From: Veillonellaceae bacterium
Lineage (GTDB): Bacteria; Bacillota; Negativicutes; Veillonellales; Veillonellaceae
Length of the DNA: 64,000 bases
Reading direction: 5' to 3'
Assembly: GCA_900766245.1 (NCBI GenBank)
Contig: CAAFUR010000006.1
Location: 1 to 64,000, forward strand
This document shows, piece after piece, positions 1-10,400 of the stretch (positions within the stretch are counted from its first letter, which is position 1; each line of letters begins with the position of its first letter). The notes under the pieces were generated by a model. It was not told the DNA's origin. It was given only the letters and a program-made list of their open reading frames with translations, and ran no database searches. A program made the translations under genes and the position numbers.

Positions 1-1
1 G

Positions 2-1192
2 TTAACTGAAAAAGTAAATGCATTACGTAATGGCGAAGCTGGATCTGGAGTATATACTAATGATGCTGGTGATCGGGTGGTAAAAGCAAAAGATGTTAAA
101 TACTACAAAGCTGATGAAGTAAAAGCTGATGGTACTGTAAAAACTGCTGAGGAAAACAATGGTAAAGCACCAAAAATAGTAGAGAATCCACAAGCACGTG
201 TTGTGAATGGTAATGGAGAAACTACAGTTCCTACAACCTTGTCCAATATCGCTGATGGCAAAGTAGCAGCAGGTTCTAAAGATGCTGTGAACGGCGGTCA
301 ATTGAATACTGTTAAAACTGAGTTAGCCACAGCCTTAGGTGGTGGTGCTAAAGTAGAAAACGGTGTATTCACAGGACCAACGTACAACATCACAAAAGAT
401 GATGGTACAGGCACAGAAGCAACATCTAATGTTGGTGAAGCAATCAGTAAATTAGATGGCCGTATCAACAATGCTAATACTACGCTTGCTAATAAAGGTT
501 TAGATTTCACAGGTAATGATACAACTGCGAAAGTACACCGTAATTTAGGTGAAACTTTAACAATCAAAGGTGCAGAAAACTTTACTCGTGAAGCAGCTGA
601 GAACAACATCAAAGTTGTGAAAAATAACAATGATCTTGATGTGAAATTAGCAGCAAACCTTGCTAATATCAAATCTATCAGTAATGCTACGGGAGCAGGT
701 AAACCAGGCTCTACTATCACCTTAGATGCAGATGGCGTATCCATTGCTAATACAGCAGCAGGTCAAGATGGTGCAGTAGGAGAAACTAAAACTGTAACAA
801 TCGGTAAAGACGGTATCAATGCCGGTGGCATGAAAATCACTAATGTAACGAAAGCAGAAGCAGATGGCGATGCAGCAAACAAAAAATATGTAGATGATGC
901 GATTTCTAACTTAAATACAACAGTGACTAATAATGCAAATCTACGTTATGCTGGTGATACTAACGAAGGTGCAACAAATGGTGAAGATCACTTGAACTTA
1001 CCATTAGCGACTGCTACTTTAAAAGTAGCTGGTACTGCTGACCAAATCAAAACTGTAGCTAATAATGGAACCATTACTTTATCCTTAGATGAAAAAGTGA
1101 CAAATAAGTTAGATAAACTTGGTGATACAGCTTCCAACGGACGTGATGGTGCAAATGGCCTAACTGGTAAAGACGGCTTAAACGACAAAACG
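2..1192 (+). repeat. Adhesin module copy 1 (of 4)
   Basis: First of four tandem, in-frame copies in the first adhesin gene. Each copy begins LT(E/D)KVNALRNGEAG and runs through the DAVNGGQL and GLDF(T/Y)GN segments to the next copy. This one reads GSGVYTND where copies 3 and 4 read GSVVYTND. It is about 1191 nt long and its beginning may lie left of the window. Confidence 0.85.
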
Positions 1193-4100
1193 TTAACAGA
1201 AAAAGTGAATGCATTGCGTAATGGCGAAGCAGGCACTGTGGTATACACTGACGATACAGGGGAACGTTTGGTGAAAGCCAATGACGGCAAATGGTATCAC
1301 AAAGATGACTTAAAAGCTGATGGCACACCAAAAACAGCAGATGAAAACAATGGCACTGCACCAAAAGCAGTAGACAATCCGCAAGCTCGTGTAGTAAATC
1401 CAAATGGAGACGCTAAAGCGCCTACTACCTTGTCCAACATCGCTGATGGCAAAGTAGCAGAGGGTTCCAAAGACGCTGTGAACGGCGGTCAATTGAATAC
1501 TGTTAAATCTGATTTAGCTACAGCCTTAGGTGGTGGTGCTAAAGTAGAAAACGGTACTTTCACAGGTCCTACGTACAACATCACAAAAGCGGATGGTACA
1601 GGTACAGAAACAGCATCTAATGTAGGTGATGCAATTAGTAAATTAGATACTCGTATTACTACAGCTAATGGTGCATTAGTTACTAAAGGCTTAGACTTCA
1701 CAGGTAACGATACAACTGGTGCTGGCAAGGTACACCGTGACTTAGGTACTACTTTGACAATCAAAGGTGCTGACAACTTCACACGTACAGATGCTGAAAC
1801 AAACAACATTAAAGTTGTGAAAAATGATAATGACCTTGATGTGAAATTAGCAGAAAACCTTGGAAATATTAAATCCATCAGTAATGCTACTGGAGCAGGC
1901 AAACCAGGCTCTACAATTACTTTAGGAGCAAATGGTGTATCTATCGCTAATACTGCAGCAGGTGCAGATGGAGCAGCGGGTGAAACTAAAACTGTTACAA
2001 TCGGTAAAGATGGCATCAATGCTGGTGGTATGAAAATCACTAATGTAACGAAAGCAGAAGCAGATGGCGATGCAGCAAATAAAAAATATGTAGATGATGC
2101 GATTAAGAACTTAAATACAACAGTGACTAATAATGCAAATCTACGTTATGCTGGCGATACTAACGAAGGTGCAACAAATGGTGAAGATCACTTGAACTTA
2201 CCATTAGCCACAGGTACTTTAAAAGTAGCTGGTACTGCTGACCAAATCAAAACTGTAGCTAACAATGGAACCATTACTTTATCCTTAGCTGAAAAAGTAA
2301 CAAATAAGTTAGATAAACTTGGTGATACAGCATCTAATGGTCGTGATGGTAAAGATGGCACATCTGGTGCAAATGGCTTAACTGGTAAAGATGGCTTAAA
2401 TGACAAAACGTTAACAGATAAAGTGAATGCATTGCGTAATGGTGAAGCTGGATCTGTGGTATATACTAATGATGCTGGCGACCGTGTGGTAAAAGCAAAA
2501 GATGGTAAATACTACAAAGCTGATGAAGTAAAAGCTGATGGTACTGTAAAAACTGCTGAGGAAAATAACGGTAAAGCACCAAAAGTAGTAGAGAATCCAC
2601 AAGCACGTGTTGTGAATGGTAATGGAGAAACTACAGTTCCTACTACCTTGTCTAACGTTGCAGATGGCAAAGTAGCAGCAAACTCCAAAGATGCTGTAAA
2701 CGGTGGACAATTACATACTGTGAAATCTGACCTAGCTACAGCACTCGGTGGAGATTCTAAAGTCGATGCTGACGGCTCCTTCACAGGCCCTACATACAAC
2801 ATCACAAAAGATGATGGCACAGGCAAAGAGGCTGTGAATAATGTAGGCGATGCGATTAGTAAATTAGATGGTCGTATCAATAATGCAAACACTGCACTTG
2901 GTAATAAAGGCTTAGATTTCTATGGCAATAAAGATGCTGCTGACACAGATAAAGTGCACCGCAACCTTGGTGAAGCTTTAAAAGTGAAAGGTGCAGAAAA
3001 CTTCACTCGTGAGGCTAATGCTAAGAATAATATTGATGTAGTGAAAAATACTGCAGGTGATGGTTTTGATGTGAAATTAGCAGAAAACCTTGGTAATATC
3101 AAAGAAATCGCTGGTAATGGCAAAGATAACCTAGTGATTAAAAATGGTGATGCTACCATTACCTTGAAACCTAAAAAAGAGGCAGAAGGTACTAATCCTG
3201 CTACACCAGCTACTGTCGATTTTGGCGATACAAAAGTAGTAGCATCTAACTTAGATGCGTCCATCAAATATCGTGCCAACGATGAAGCAGCAACAAATGC
3301 TAAATCTGTTAAATTAGCTGATGGCTTTAATTTCGTAGCAAGTACAGATGCTACGACTACTGCAGAAGGTCCGAAATCTGGTATTGCTATCAAAGCAGAA
3401 GATAATGGCAAAGTTACATTTGGTTTAGACAAAGCGACTCGTGAAAAAGTTGACAATGCAGCGGATAAAAACTTAAGCAATTTAACTGATGCTGGTAAAA
3501 ATAAAGTTAAAGAATTGGCAAGCGAAGCAGCTAAAGCAGCAGTTACTGTAGCAGACGGTATTAACACCACTGTTACAACTGATACAACGACTACTACAGG
3601 TGTCACTACATATAAAGTAAATGCTAATGATACAACAGTAGCAGTGAATGCAGATAGCTTAGCTATTGCTGGTGGTGACCTAGATGCTACAACTAAAGTT
3701 CGTGCCTATACATTAGACTTATCTGACACAGTAAAAGCAAAATTAAATGCTATTAACAATGTTGGCGATACAGCATCTAATGGTCGTGATGGTGTGAATG
3801 GTACATCTGGTGCAACTGGTTTAACTGGTAAAGACGGCTTAAATGACAAAACGTTAACAGATAAAGTAAATGCATTACGTAATGGCGAAGCTGGATCTGT
3901 GGTATATACTAATGATGCTGGCGACCGTGTGGTAAAAGCAAAAGATGGTAAATACTACAAAGCTGATGAAGTAAAAGCTGACGGTACTGTAAAAACTGCT
4001 GAGGAAAATAAAGGTAAAGCACCAGAAGAAGTGAAAACTCCACAAGCTCGTGTGGTAAATCCTAATGGAGAAACTACAGCGCCAACTACCTTGTCCAATA

Positions 4101-7100
4101 TCGCAGATGGCAAAGTAGCAGAGGGTTCCAAAGAAGCTGTGAACGGCGGACAATTACACACTGTTAAATCTGATTTAGCCACAGCCTTAGGTGGTGGTGC
4201 TAAAGTAGAAAATGGCACTTTCACAGGCCCTACATACAACATCACAAAAGATGATGGCACAGGTACAGAAGCAGTTAAGAATGTAGGCGATGCGATTACT
4301 AAATTAGATGGTCGTATCAATAATGCGAACACTGTCCTTGGCAATAAAGGATTAGATTTCACAGGTAATGACACAACAGATGCTGGTAAAGTACATCGTA
4401 ACTTAGGTGAAACTTTAACAATTAAAGGTGCTGATAACTTCACACGCACAGATGCTGAAACAAACAACATCAAAGTTGTGAAAAATAACAATGATCTTGA
4501 TGTGAAATTAGCAGAAAACCTTGGTAACATCAAAGAAATCGCTGGTAATGGCAAAGATAACCTAGTGATTAAAAATGGTGATGCTACTATTACCTTGAAA
4601 CCTAAAAAAGATGCAGAAGGTACTAACCCTGCTACACCAGCTACAGTCGACTTTGGCAATACAAAAGTAGTAGCACCTAATTTAGAAGCATCTATCACAT
4701 ATCGTGCTAATAGCGCAGAAGATGCAGATGCTAAGACTGTAACATTACAAAAAGGGTTGAACTTCGTATCTGGTGATGGTACAGCAGCTACTGCTGAAGC
4801 AGCAAAAGCAGGTATCACAATTGCAGCTGATAAAGATGGTAAAGTTGTATTCGGCTTGAATGAAGCAACACGAAATGCTATCGATAATGCAGCAGATAAA
4901 AACTTAAGTAACTTATCTCAAGAAGGTAAGGATAAAGTGGCTGATTTAGCAAAAACAGCAGCAAGAGATGCAGTAAAAGTTACAGCTGGTAATAATGTGA
5001 CTGTAACATCTGAAACAAAAGATGGTAATACAACATACACTGTAAACGGTCGTGATACAACTGTAAAAGCAGCTGATAATGGTAGTGTTTCTGTTACTGG
5101 TGGTACCTTAAATGCTAAGGGTGAACGTGAATATACTGTAGATTTAACAGCAGAAGCGAAAGCTGAACTGGGTAAGATTTCTGATTTAAATACACGCTTG
5201 GGCAGTGCAGAAGGCAAAATCACAACGCTTCAAGGTGATATGACGAAGGCAAAAGATGATATTGCTAACAATGCGAAACATATTGAAGCCAATAAAGAAG
5301 CCATAGCTACAAATAAAAATGCAATTGCAGCCAATACAAAAGATATCGAGACCAATACCAAAGATATCGTAGCCAATAGAAAAGATATCGAGGCCAATAC
5401 CAAAGATATTGCAGCCAATAGAAAAGATATCGATGCTAATAAACAAGGTATTGCAGAGAATAAAAAACAAATTGGCGAAAATACAGCTGCCATAGGTAAA
5501 AATGCAGAAAATATTAAGAAAAATGCCCAAGACATTAAGAAGAATGAAGATGCGATTAAATCTAATGCAGATCGTATTCAAACAGTAGAAAACCGTGTTA
5601 CTACAGCAGAAGGCAAAATTGCTACTAATGAAAAAGCAATTAAAGACAATGCATCCGCTATTCAATCTAATACAAAAGCAATTGGTGCTAATACAACAGG
5701 CATTGCAAAAAATGCTAATGATATCACAAAAGCAAATAAAGAGATTGAAAGCTTAAAAGGTAATTCTGCCACAAAAGATTTAAACAACCTGACAAATACT
5801 GGTAAGGATACAATTACTAATTTGATCAATGTAACAGGTGAACATGGTATTACTGTCACACCAAGTACTGATACAACTACTAGAGTAAAAACTTTCACAG
5901 CAAAATTGAATGACACAGTTACATTTGGTTCTGGTGATAAGAAAATTACTGTAGATGGTACAACAGGTACTGTGACAAGCAAAGCAGTAGCAGCTGATAC
6001 AGTGAAAGCTAATACAGTAAATGCTAAGACAGTTCAATTAGGAGATTCTACAGGAACTAATACAACTGTTACAGCAGATGGTATAGCAGTAACGACTAAG
6101 AACCCTGATGGTACTACATCTAAAGTAGAAATCAAAAATGGTACAGTATCTGGTTTGACAAATACGAAGTGGGATCCAGCGAAAGTAGTGACTGAAGCAG
6201 ATCGCAGTGTAGTGGCAACGCAAGGTCAAGTGAAAGATGTAACGGATACCTTGGCGCGTGGTCGAGTATTTGTAGGTGATACTGGTAATACAGTGACTGT
6301 AGGTTTAGGCGATACGTTAGCAATTAAAGGTGGAGCTACTAAAGCATTAACAGATGATAATATCGGTGTTGTATCTACAGAAGCTAAAGATGGTAAACCA
6401 GCTACGATGACTGTGAAATTGGCGAAAAATGTGAATATGAAAGATGGTTCCACATCTTATGATAGTAACGTACCTGAGGTAAAAATTAATCCAGATGGTT
6501 CTAAAGAAATTGTTAAGAATGCAGATGGAACGGTGAAATATCAATTAGGTAAAGATGGTAAGCCGATTCATATAACTACAACAGTGAATGCTGGAGGTAT
6601 AACGATTGCACCAAATCAAGGAAGTGGTATTCCAACTGTTTCTTTAACAGCGGATGGTCTAGACAATGGTGGTAATCAAATTCATAATGTAGCAGCAGGT
6701 ACAGCTAATACGGATGCAGCCACAGTAGGTCAAGTACGTGCAGCAGCACACGCTTTAAATAACCGTGTGAATGAAGCTGGCGCTCATGCAGCAGCTCTAG
6801 CAGCTATGAATCCATTGAACTATGATCCTCTTAAAAAATCTCAAGTCATGGCAGGTGTTGGATCTTACAAAGGTAATAGTGCACTTGCACTAGGCGTGGC
6901 TCACTATGCTAATGAAGATACTCTATTTAATGTAGGTATTGCCGTTGGCGATGGAAGCAACATGGTAAATGCAGGTGTGACATATCGATTTGGTGGAGAA
7001 GATAGTGCTGTTCCTGAACGTTACAAAGGCGGTCCAATTTCTTCTGTCTATGTAATGCAAGATGAAGTAAGTGCATTAAAATCTGAAAATGCTGAAATGA

Positions 7101-7156
7101 AAGCACAAATGAAAATGCTTATGGAACGTATTGAAATGTTAGCGGCAAAATCATAA
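2..7156 (+). CDS. Trimeric autotransporter adhesin (YadA/Hia type), 5' end outside window
   Basis: Surface adhesin exported by the type V secretion c route. The frame is open at the left edge, so the signal peptide and head lie outside the window; at least 2384 residues are visible. In order: four large repeats each opening with a VNALRNGEAGS motif (nt 2, 1193, 2411, 3854), each with neck-like DAVNGGQL and short Gly-X-Y runs; a 23-heptad coiled coil at nt 5255-5737; further stalk; and a YadA anchor from about nt 6750 (AALAAMNPLNYDPLKKSQ through VTYRFG). Most members of the family end at that last barrel strand, but this one continues about 55 residues with an ERYKGGPISSVYVMQDE tail and a coiled coil. 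The role in attachment or biofilm is known for the family; the receptor is not visible here. Tandem with a second adhesin gene. Confidence 0.95.
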   Translation, partial: LTEKVNALRNGEAGSGVYTNDAGDRVVKAKDVKYYKADEVKADGTVKTAEENNGKAPKIVENPQARVVNGNGETTVPTTLSNIADGKVAAGSKDAVNGGQLNTVKTELATALGGGAKVENGVFTGPTYNITKDDGTGTEATSNVGEAISKLDGRINNANTTLANKGLDFTGNDTTAKVHRNLGETLTIKGAENFTREAAENNIKVVKNNNDLDVKLAANLANIKSISNATGAGKPGSTITLDADGVSIANTAAGQDGAVGETKTVTIGKDGINAGGMKITNVTKAEADGDAANKKYVDDAISNLNTTVTNNANLRYAGDTNEGATNGEDHLNLPLATATLKVAGTADQIKTVANNGTITLSLDEKVTNKLDKLGDTASNGRDGANGLTGKDGLNDKTLTEKVNALRNGEAGTVVYTDDTGERLVKANDGKWYHKDDLKADGTPKTADENNGTAPKAVDNPQARVVNPNGDAKAPTTLSNIADGKVAEGSKDAVNGGQLNTVKSDLATALGGGAKVENGTFTGPTYNITKADGTGTETASNVGDAISKLDTRITTANGALVTKGLDFTGNDTTGAGKVHRDLGTTLTIKGADNFTRTDAETNNIKVVKNDNDLDVKLAENLGNIKSISNATGAGKPGSTITLGANGVSIANTAAGADGAAGETKTVTIGKDGINAGGMKITNVTKAEADGDAANKKYVDDAIKNLNTTVTNNANLRYAGDTNEGATNGEDHLNLPLATGTLKVAGTADQIKTVANNGTITLSLAEKVTNKLDKLGDTASNGRDGKDGTSGANGLTGKDGLNDKTLTDKVNALRNGEAGSVVYTNDAGDRVVKAKDGKYYKADEVKADGTVKTAEENNGKAPKVVENPQARVVNGNGETTVPTTLSNVADGKVAANSKDAVNGGQLHTVKSDLATALGGDSKVDADGSFTGPTYNITKDDGTGKEAVNNVGDAISKLDGRINNANTALGNKGLDFYGNKDAADTDKVHRNLGEALKVKGAENFTREANAKNNIDVVKNTAGDGFDVKLAENLGNIKEIAGNGKDNLVIKNGDATITLKPKKEAEGTNPATPATVDFGDTKVVASNLDASIKYRANDEAATNAKSVKLADGFNFVASTDATTTAEGPKSGIAIKAEDNGKVTFGLDKATREKVDNAADKNLSNLTDAGKNKVKELASEAAKAAVTVADGINTTVTTDTTTTTGVTTYKVNANDTTVAVNADSLAIAGGDLDATTKVRAYTLDLSDTVKAKLNAINNVGDTASNGRDGVNGTSGATGLTGKDGLNDKTLTDKVNALRNGEAGSVVYTNDAGDRVVKAKDGKYYKADEVKADGTVKTAEENKGKAPEEVKTPQARVVNPNGETTAPTTLSNIADGKVAEGSKEAVNGGQLHTVKSDLATALGGGAKVENGTFTGPTYNITKDDGTGTEAVKNVGDAITKLDGRINNANTVLGNKGLDFTGNDTTDAGKVHRNLGETLTIKGADNFTRTDAETNNIKVVKNNNDLDVKLAENLGNIKEIAGNGKDNLVIKNGDATITLKPKKDAEGTNPATPATVDFGNTKVVAPNLEASITYRANSAEDADAKTVTLQKGLNFVSGDGTAATAEAAKAGITIAADKDGKVVFGLNEATRNAIDNAADKNLSNLSQEGKDKVADLAKTAARDAVKVTAGNNVTVTSETKDGNTTYTVNGRDTTVKAADNGSVSVTGGTLNAKGEREYTVDLTAEAKAELGKISDLNTRLGSAEGKITTLQGDMTKAKDDIANNAKHIEANKEAIATNKNAIAANTKDIETNTKDIVANRKDIEANTKDIAANRKDIDANKQGIAENKKQIGENTAAIGKNAENIKKNAQDIKKNEDAIKSNADRIQTVENRVTTAEGKIATNEKAIKDNASAIQSNTKAIGANTTGIAKNANDITKANKEIESLKGNSATKDLNNLTNTGKDTITNLINVTGEHGITVTPSTDTTTRVKTFTAKLNDTVTFGSGDKKITVDGTTGTVTSKAVAADTVKANTVNAKTVQLGDSTGTNTTVTADGIAVTTKNPDGTTSKVEIKNGTVSGLTNTKWDPAKVVTEADRSVVATQGQVKDVTDTLARGRVFVGDTGNTVTVGLGDTLAIKGGATKALTDDNIGVVSTEAKDGKPATMTVKLAKNVNMKDGSTSYDSNVPEVKINPDGSKEIVKNADGTVKYQLGKDGKPIHITTTVNAGGITIAPNQGSGIPTVSLTADGLDNGGNQIHNVAAGTANTDAATVGQVRAAAHALNNRVNEAGAHAAALAAMNPLNYDPLKKSQVMAGVGSYKGNSALALGVAHYANEDTLFNVGIAVGDGSNMVNAGVTYRFGGEDSAVPERYKGGPISSVYVMQDEVSALKSENAEMKAQMKMLMERIEMLAAKS
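1193..2410 (+). repeat. Adhesin module copy 2
   Basis: About 1218 nt. Long stretches match copy 1 almost base for base, for example the segment coding NANLRYAGDTNEGATNGEDHL (nt about 934-999 in copy 1 and 2134-2199 here). It ends with a seven-triplet Gly-X-Y run at nt 2339-2401. Confidence 0.85.
2411..3853 (+). repeat. Adhesin module copy 3 (longer variant)
   Basis: About 1443 nt. It opens like the other copies but replaces the second half with a different stalk segment (NIKEIAGNGKDNLVIKNGD onward) that recurs in copy 4. This shows mosaic exchange of sub-modules. It ends with a seven-triplet Gly-X-Y run at nt 3782-3844. Confidence 0.8.
3854..5160 (+). repeat. Adhesin module copy 4 (right boundary approximate)
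   Basis: Opens like copy 3 and shares its NIKEIAGNGKDNL segment, then diverges into the stalk that leads to the coiled coil. The right boundary is approximate. Confidence 0.75.
5255..5737 (+). repeat. 21-bp heptad repeat coding an Ile/Asn-layered coiled coil
   Basis: Twenty-three consecutive 7-residue units in frame, of the form x-x-I-x-x-N-x (for example KDIEANT, KDIAANR, QGIAENK). At DNA level the units near nt 5335-5440 are close to identical 21-mers. The first 15 units all have Ile followed three residues later by Asn; units 16-17 break the pattern (IQTV, VTTA); units 18-22 resume it. Ile at core position a with Asn at position d is the N@d motif known from trimeric autotransporter stalks. 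Confidence 0.9.
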
Positions 7157-7191
7157 TCTAATATGGATATACTCATGGTATAAGAATAGTA

Positions 7192-7222
7192 GGTACTAAG
7201 TCATAAAGACTTAGTACCCACT
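7192..7222 (+). terminator. Terminator-like hairpin after first adhesin
   Basis: Perfect 11-bp stem: ggtactaagtc (7192-7202) with gacttagtacc (7208-7218), five-base loop, followed only by cactttc, a weak U-tract. The gap to the next gene (7157-7476) otherwise holds that gene's promoter and an AT-rich leader. Confidence 0.65.
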
Positions 7223-7349
7223 TTCGATATATATTAGAATGCTATTACATTGATGTTAGATACAATCAATAGTTTTAAATCATAGCTACACGAATGGTTG
7301 CATTACGTTAGTTACAACTAATTAATATGGGCAATTGCATTGAAATTTA

Positions 7350-7379
7350 TTGGAAAAATTCTATGTGTGCGTGTATAAT
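7350..7379 (+). promoter_or_regulatory. Probable sigma-A promoter of second adhesin
   Basis: TTGGAA (7350-7355), 18-bp spacer, consensus TATAAT (7374-7379), about 95 nt upstream of the start codon. A second TATAAT-like element lies near 7404 in the AT-rich leader, so the exact transcription start is uncertain. Confidence 0.55.
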
Positions 7380-7476
7380 GTAAATATATATATTTATTGG
7401 AATGTTATAATAGATTAATATTTCTGAGATTGGTTATGTTATATCATTTTGTAAAGAAAGGGAGACGAGTATTAGC

Positions 7477-10400
7477 ATGAACAAATTATTCAAGGTTATT
7501 TGGAGCAAGTCTAAGCAATGCTACATTGTTGTATCTGAAGTAGCGAAAAACACCACAGGTAAAAAGAAAATTGCCGTAGCTAGTGTATTAGCAGCCTTGG
7601 CAGTGAGTGCACAAGTGACAACTGTACAAGCGACAGTTCCTGAGGGAACATTAACTAATGATGCTATTTTAGCAATTGGTGGTAATGTTAAAGCCAATGG
7701 AGATAGCTCTGTAGTTATTGGTAAAAACAATGAGGTAAAGAATCGATTTTCTGTAGGAATAGGGAATAATATTGTGACAGAATCTGACAATGCTGTGGCT
7801 ATTGGCTCTGGTTCTAATAACGGTAAAGTCCAAGCCCTAGGTGCTGATAGCATTGCTATGGGTACTCGTGCAGAAGCAACGAAGCAAAGTTCTATTGCCA
7901 TAGGTCGTTTAAGTAAGTCCATAACAGATGAAAGAGGAGTTGCCATCGGTAATGAAGCGGTAACAACTGGGTATGCCGCTATTGCCATAGGCGATAAAGT
8001 TAATGCTGACTCTAAAGATTCTATTAGTATTGGACGTGGTTCAAAGTCTAAGGCAGCAGGTGCAGTCGTTGTGGGTACAGGTGCAAGTGCGGAAGTAAAA
8101 AATTCTGTAGCCTTAGGTGAAAGTTCTACTGTAACATCTGCTGATGCTGCAGATACTACTGGATACTTGACAAACGACACTGTAAATAACAGTGAACATG
8201 GTGTTCTATCCATAGGCAATGGAAGTACTATTACTCGTCGTATTCTTAGCGTAGCAAGTGGTACTAATGATACTGATGCAGTAAACGTAAAACAATTAAA
8301 AGCGTTAAGAAATGCAACAGTAAGTACCTTGTCTGTTGTGGATGGATCCACTACTACAGATGTAGTGCCAACTACAAGTGTACCTGCATCAGTAACGGAT
8401 GCGAATGAAAGAGCTAAATTAGAGAAAGAATTACATAAAGTAAAATTAGTAGCTGGTAAAAATATTACCCTAACAGCCAATGGAAATGCTGTAACGATTG
8501 CATCCAAGAGTGAAGTAAACTCCATTACAAGTACTAATGCAGATGCAATTTCTATAACGACTGGTACAGATGGTACAGTAAGTGTAACTCCTAACTTGGC
8601 TAGTGATGTGAATGCTGATGCTGATGCTAATAAACTTGTTACGGCAGGCAAAGTAAAAGCTGCATTAGAGCAAAAGGCCAGTGCATCGGATGTTAATGAT
8701 TTAAAAGCTAAATTAGGAAATATCTCTGCAGATGGACGAGATGGACAAGCAGCTGGTACTGCAGGCACTACTGCGGCAGAAAAAGGATTAACTGGTCAAG
8801 ATGGCTTGAATGGTAAATCTTTGACAGATAAAGTGAATGCCTTACGTAATGGCGAAGCTGGGTCTGTTGTGTACACAGATGATCAAGGCAATCGACTAGT
8901 GAAAGCTAATGATGGTAAGTATTACAAAGCAACTCAAGTTGGTACAGATGGAAATAAGATCGGTGATGCTACACCAATAGGTGAAGATAAATTACAAGCT
9001 AGCGTTATGAATCCAGATGGCACTAAAAATCCAACTAAGTTGTCTAATTTGAAAGATGGTAAGATTGCTGAAAACTCTAAAGATGCTGTGACGGGTAATC
9101 AGTTGCATAAGGTAGGTAAAGGATTAGCAGATGCGCTTGGTGGTGGTGCTGCCGTAGCCGAAGATGGAACTATCACAGCTCCTACATATACTGTGACAAC
9201 AGCGGATGGTACAGGTACAGAAACAGCATCTAATGTTGGTGTAGCAATCAGTAAATTAGATACTCGTATTACTACAGCTAATGGTGCATTAGTTACTAAA
9301 GGCTTAGACTTCACAGGTAATGACACAACTGCTAAAGTACACCGTGACTTAGGTACTACTTTGACAATCAAAGGTGCGGAAAACTTCACACGTGCAGATG
9401 CTGAAACAAACAACATCAAAGTTGTGAACAAGAACAATGATCTTGATGTGAAATTAGCAGAAAACCTTGGCAATATTAAATCTATTAGTAATGCTACAGG
9501 AGCAGGTAAACCAGGTTCTACAATTACTCTAGGTGCAGATGGTGTATCTATCGCTAATACAGCAGCAGGGGCAGCCGGTGCAGCTGGTGACACTAAAACT
9601 GTTACTATCGGTAAAGATGGCATCAATGCTGGTAAAATGAAAATTACAAATGTAGCTACTGCGGAGGCAGATGGTGATGTAACCAATAAACAATATGTTG
9701 ATGGAGCAGTTAAAGCGTTAAAAGATAAAATTGCGAAATTAGGAGATACCACTGCAGATGGACGAGATGGTAAAGCAGCTACAGGTAAAGCGGCAGATGA
9801 TCCAGATGCTACGGCAGCTGATAAAGGATTAACTGGCCAAGATGGCTTGAATGGTAAATCCTTGACAGATAAAGTGAATGCCTTACGTAATGGTGAAGCT
9901 GGATCAGTGGTGTATACAGATGCTCAAGGCAATCGACTAGTGAAAGCTAATGATGGTAAATACTACTTGGCGAAAGACGTAGGTGAAGATGGTAATAAAG
10001 TAGGTGCAGCTGAAGCTGTAGAAGGAGATAACCTAAAAGCTAGTGTAATGAATCCAGATGGTAAAGGTGGTCCAACTACATTATCTAACTTGAAAGATGG
10101 TAAATTAGCAGCAGGTTCCAAAGATGCTGTGACAGGAAATCAGTTGTATGCAGCAAAAGCTGAAGTTGCTAAATATCTTGGCGGTGGTGCGACTGTAGAT
10201 AAAGATGGCAATGTTACAGAGCCAACATTTACAGTGACAAATAAAGACGGTGAGGATGTTAAAGCGCATAATGTAGGAGAAGCATTGTCTACTATGAATG
10301 AACGTATAAATAGTGCTAACTCTGCAGTAGCGGCTGATATTACGAAATTAAAAAACATGGAAGGACTTACTGTGGCTGGCATAAATAAAATCAAAGAATT

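Noticed and set aside
298..5665. Long open frames on the minus strand under the first adhesin gene (up to about 290 codons)
   Set aside because: They mirror the repeated, biased codons of the adhesin, lack ribosome sites and recur in each repeat copy.
7521..8768. 415-codon minus-strand frame under the second adhesin
   Set aside because: Low-complexity Ala/Val/Ser/Leu translation caused by the adhesin codon pattern; the plus-strand frame has a clear signal peptide and domains.
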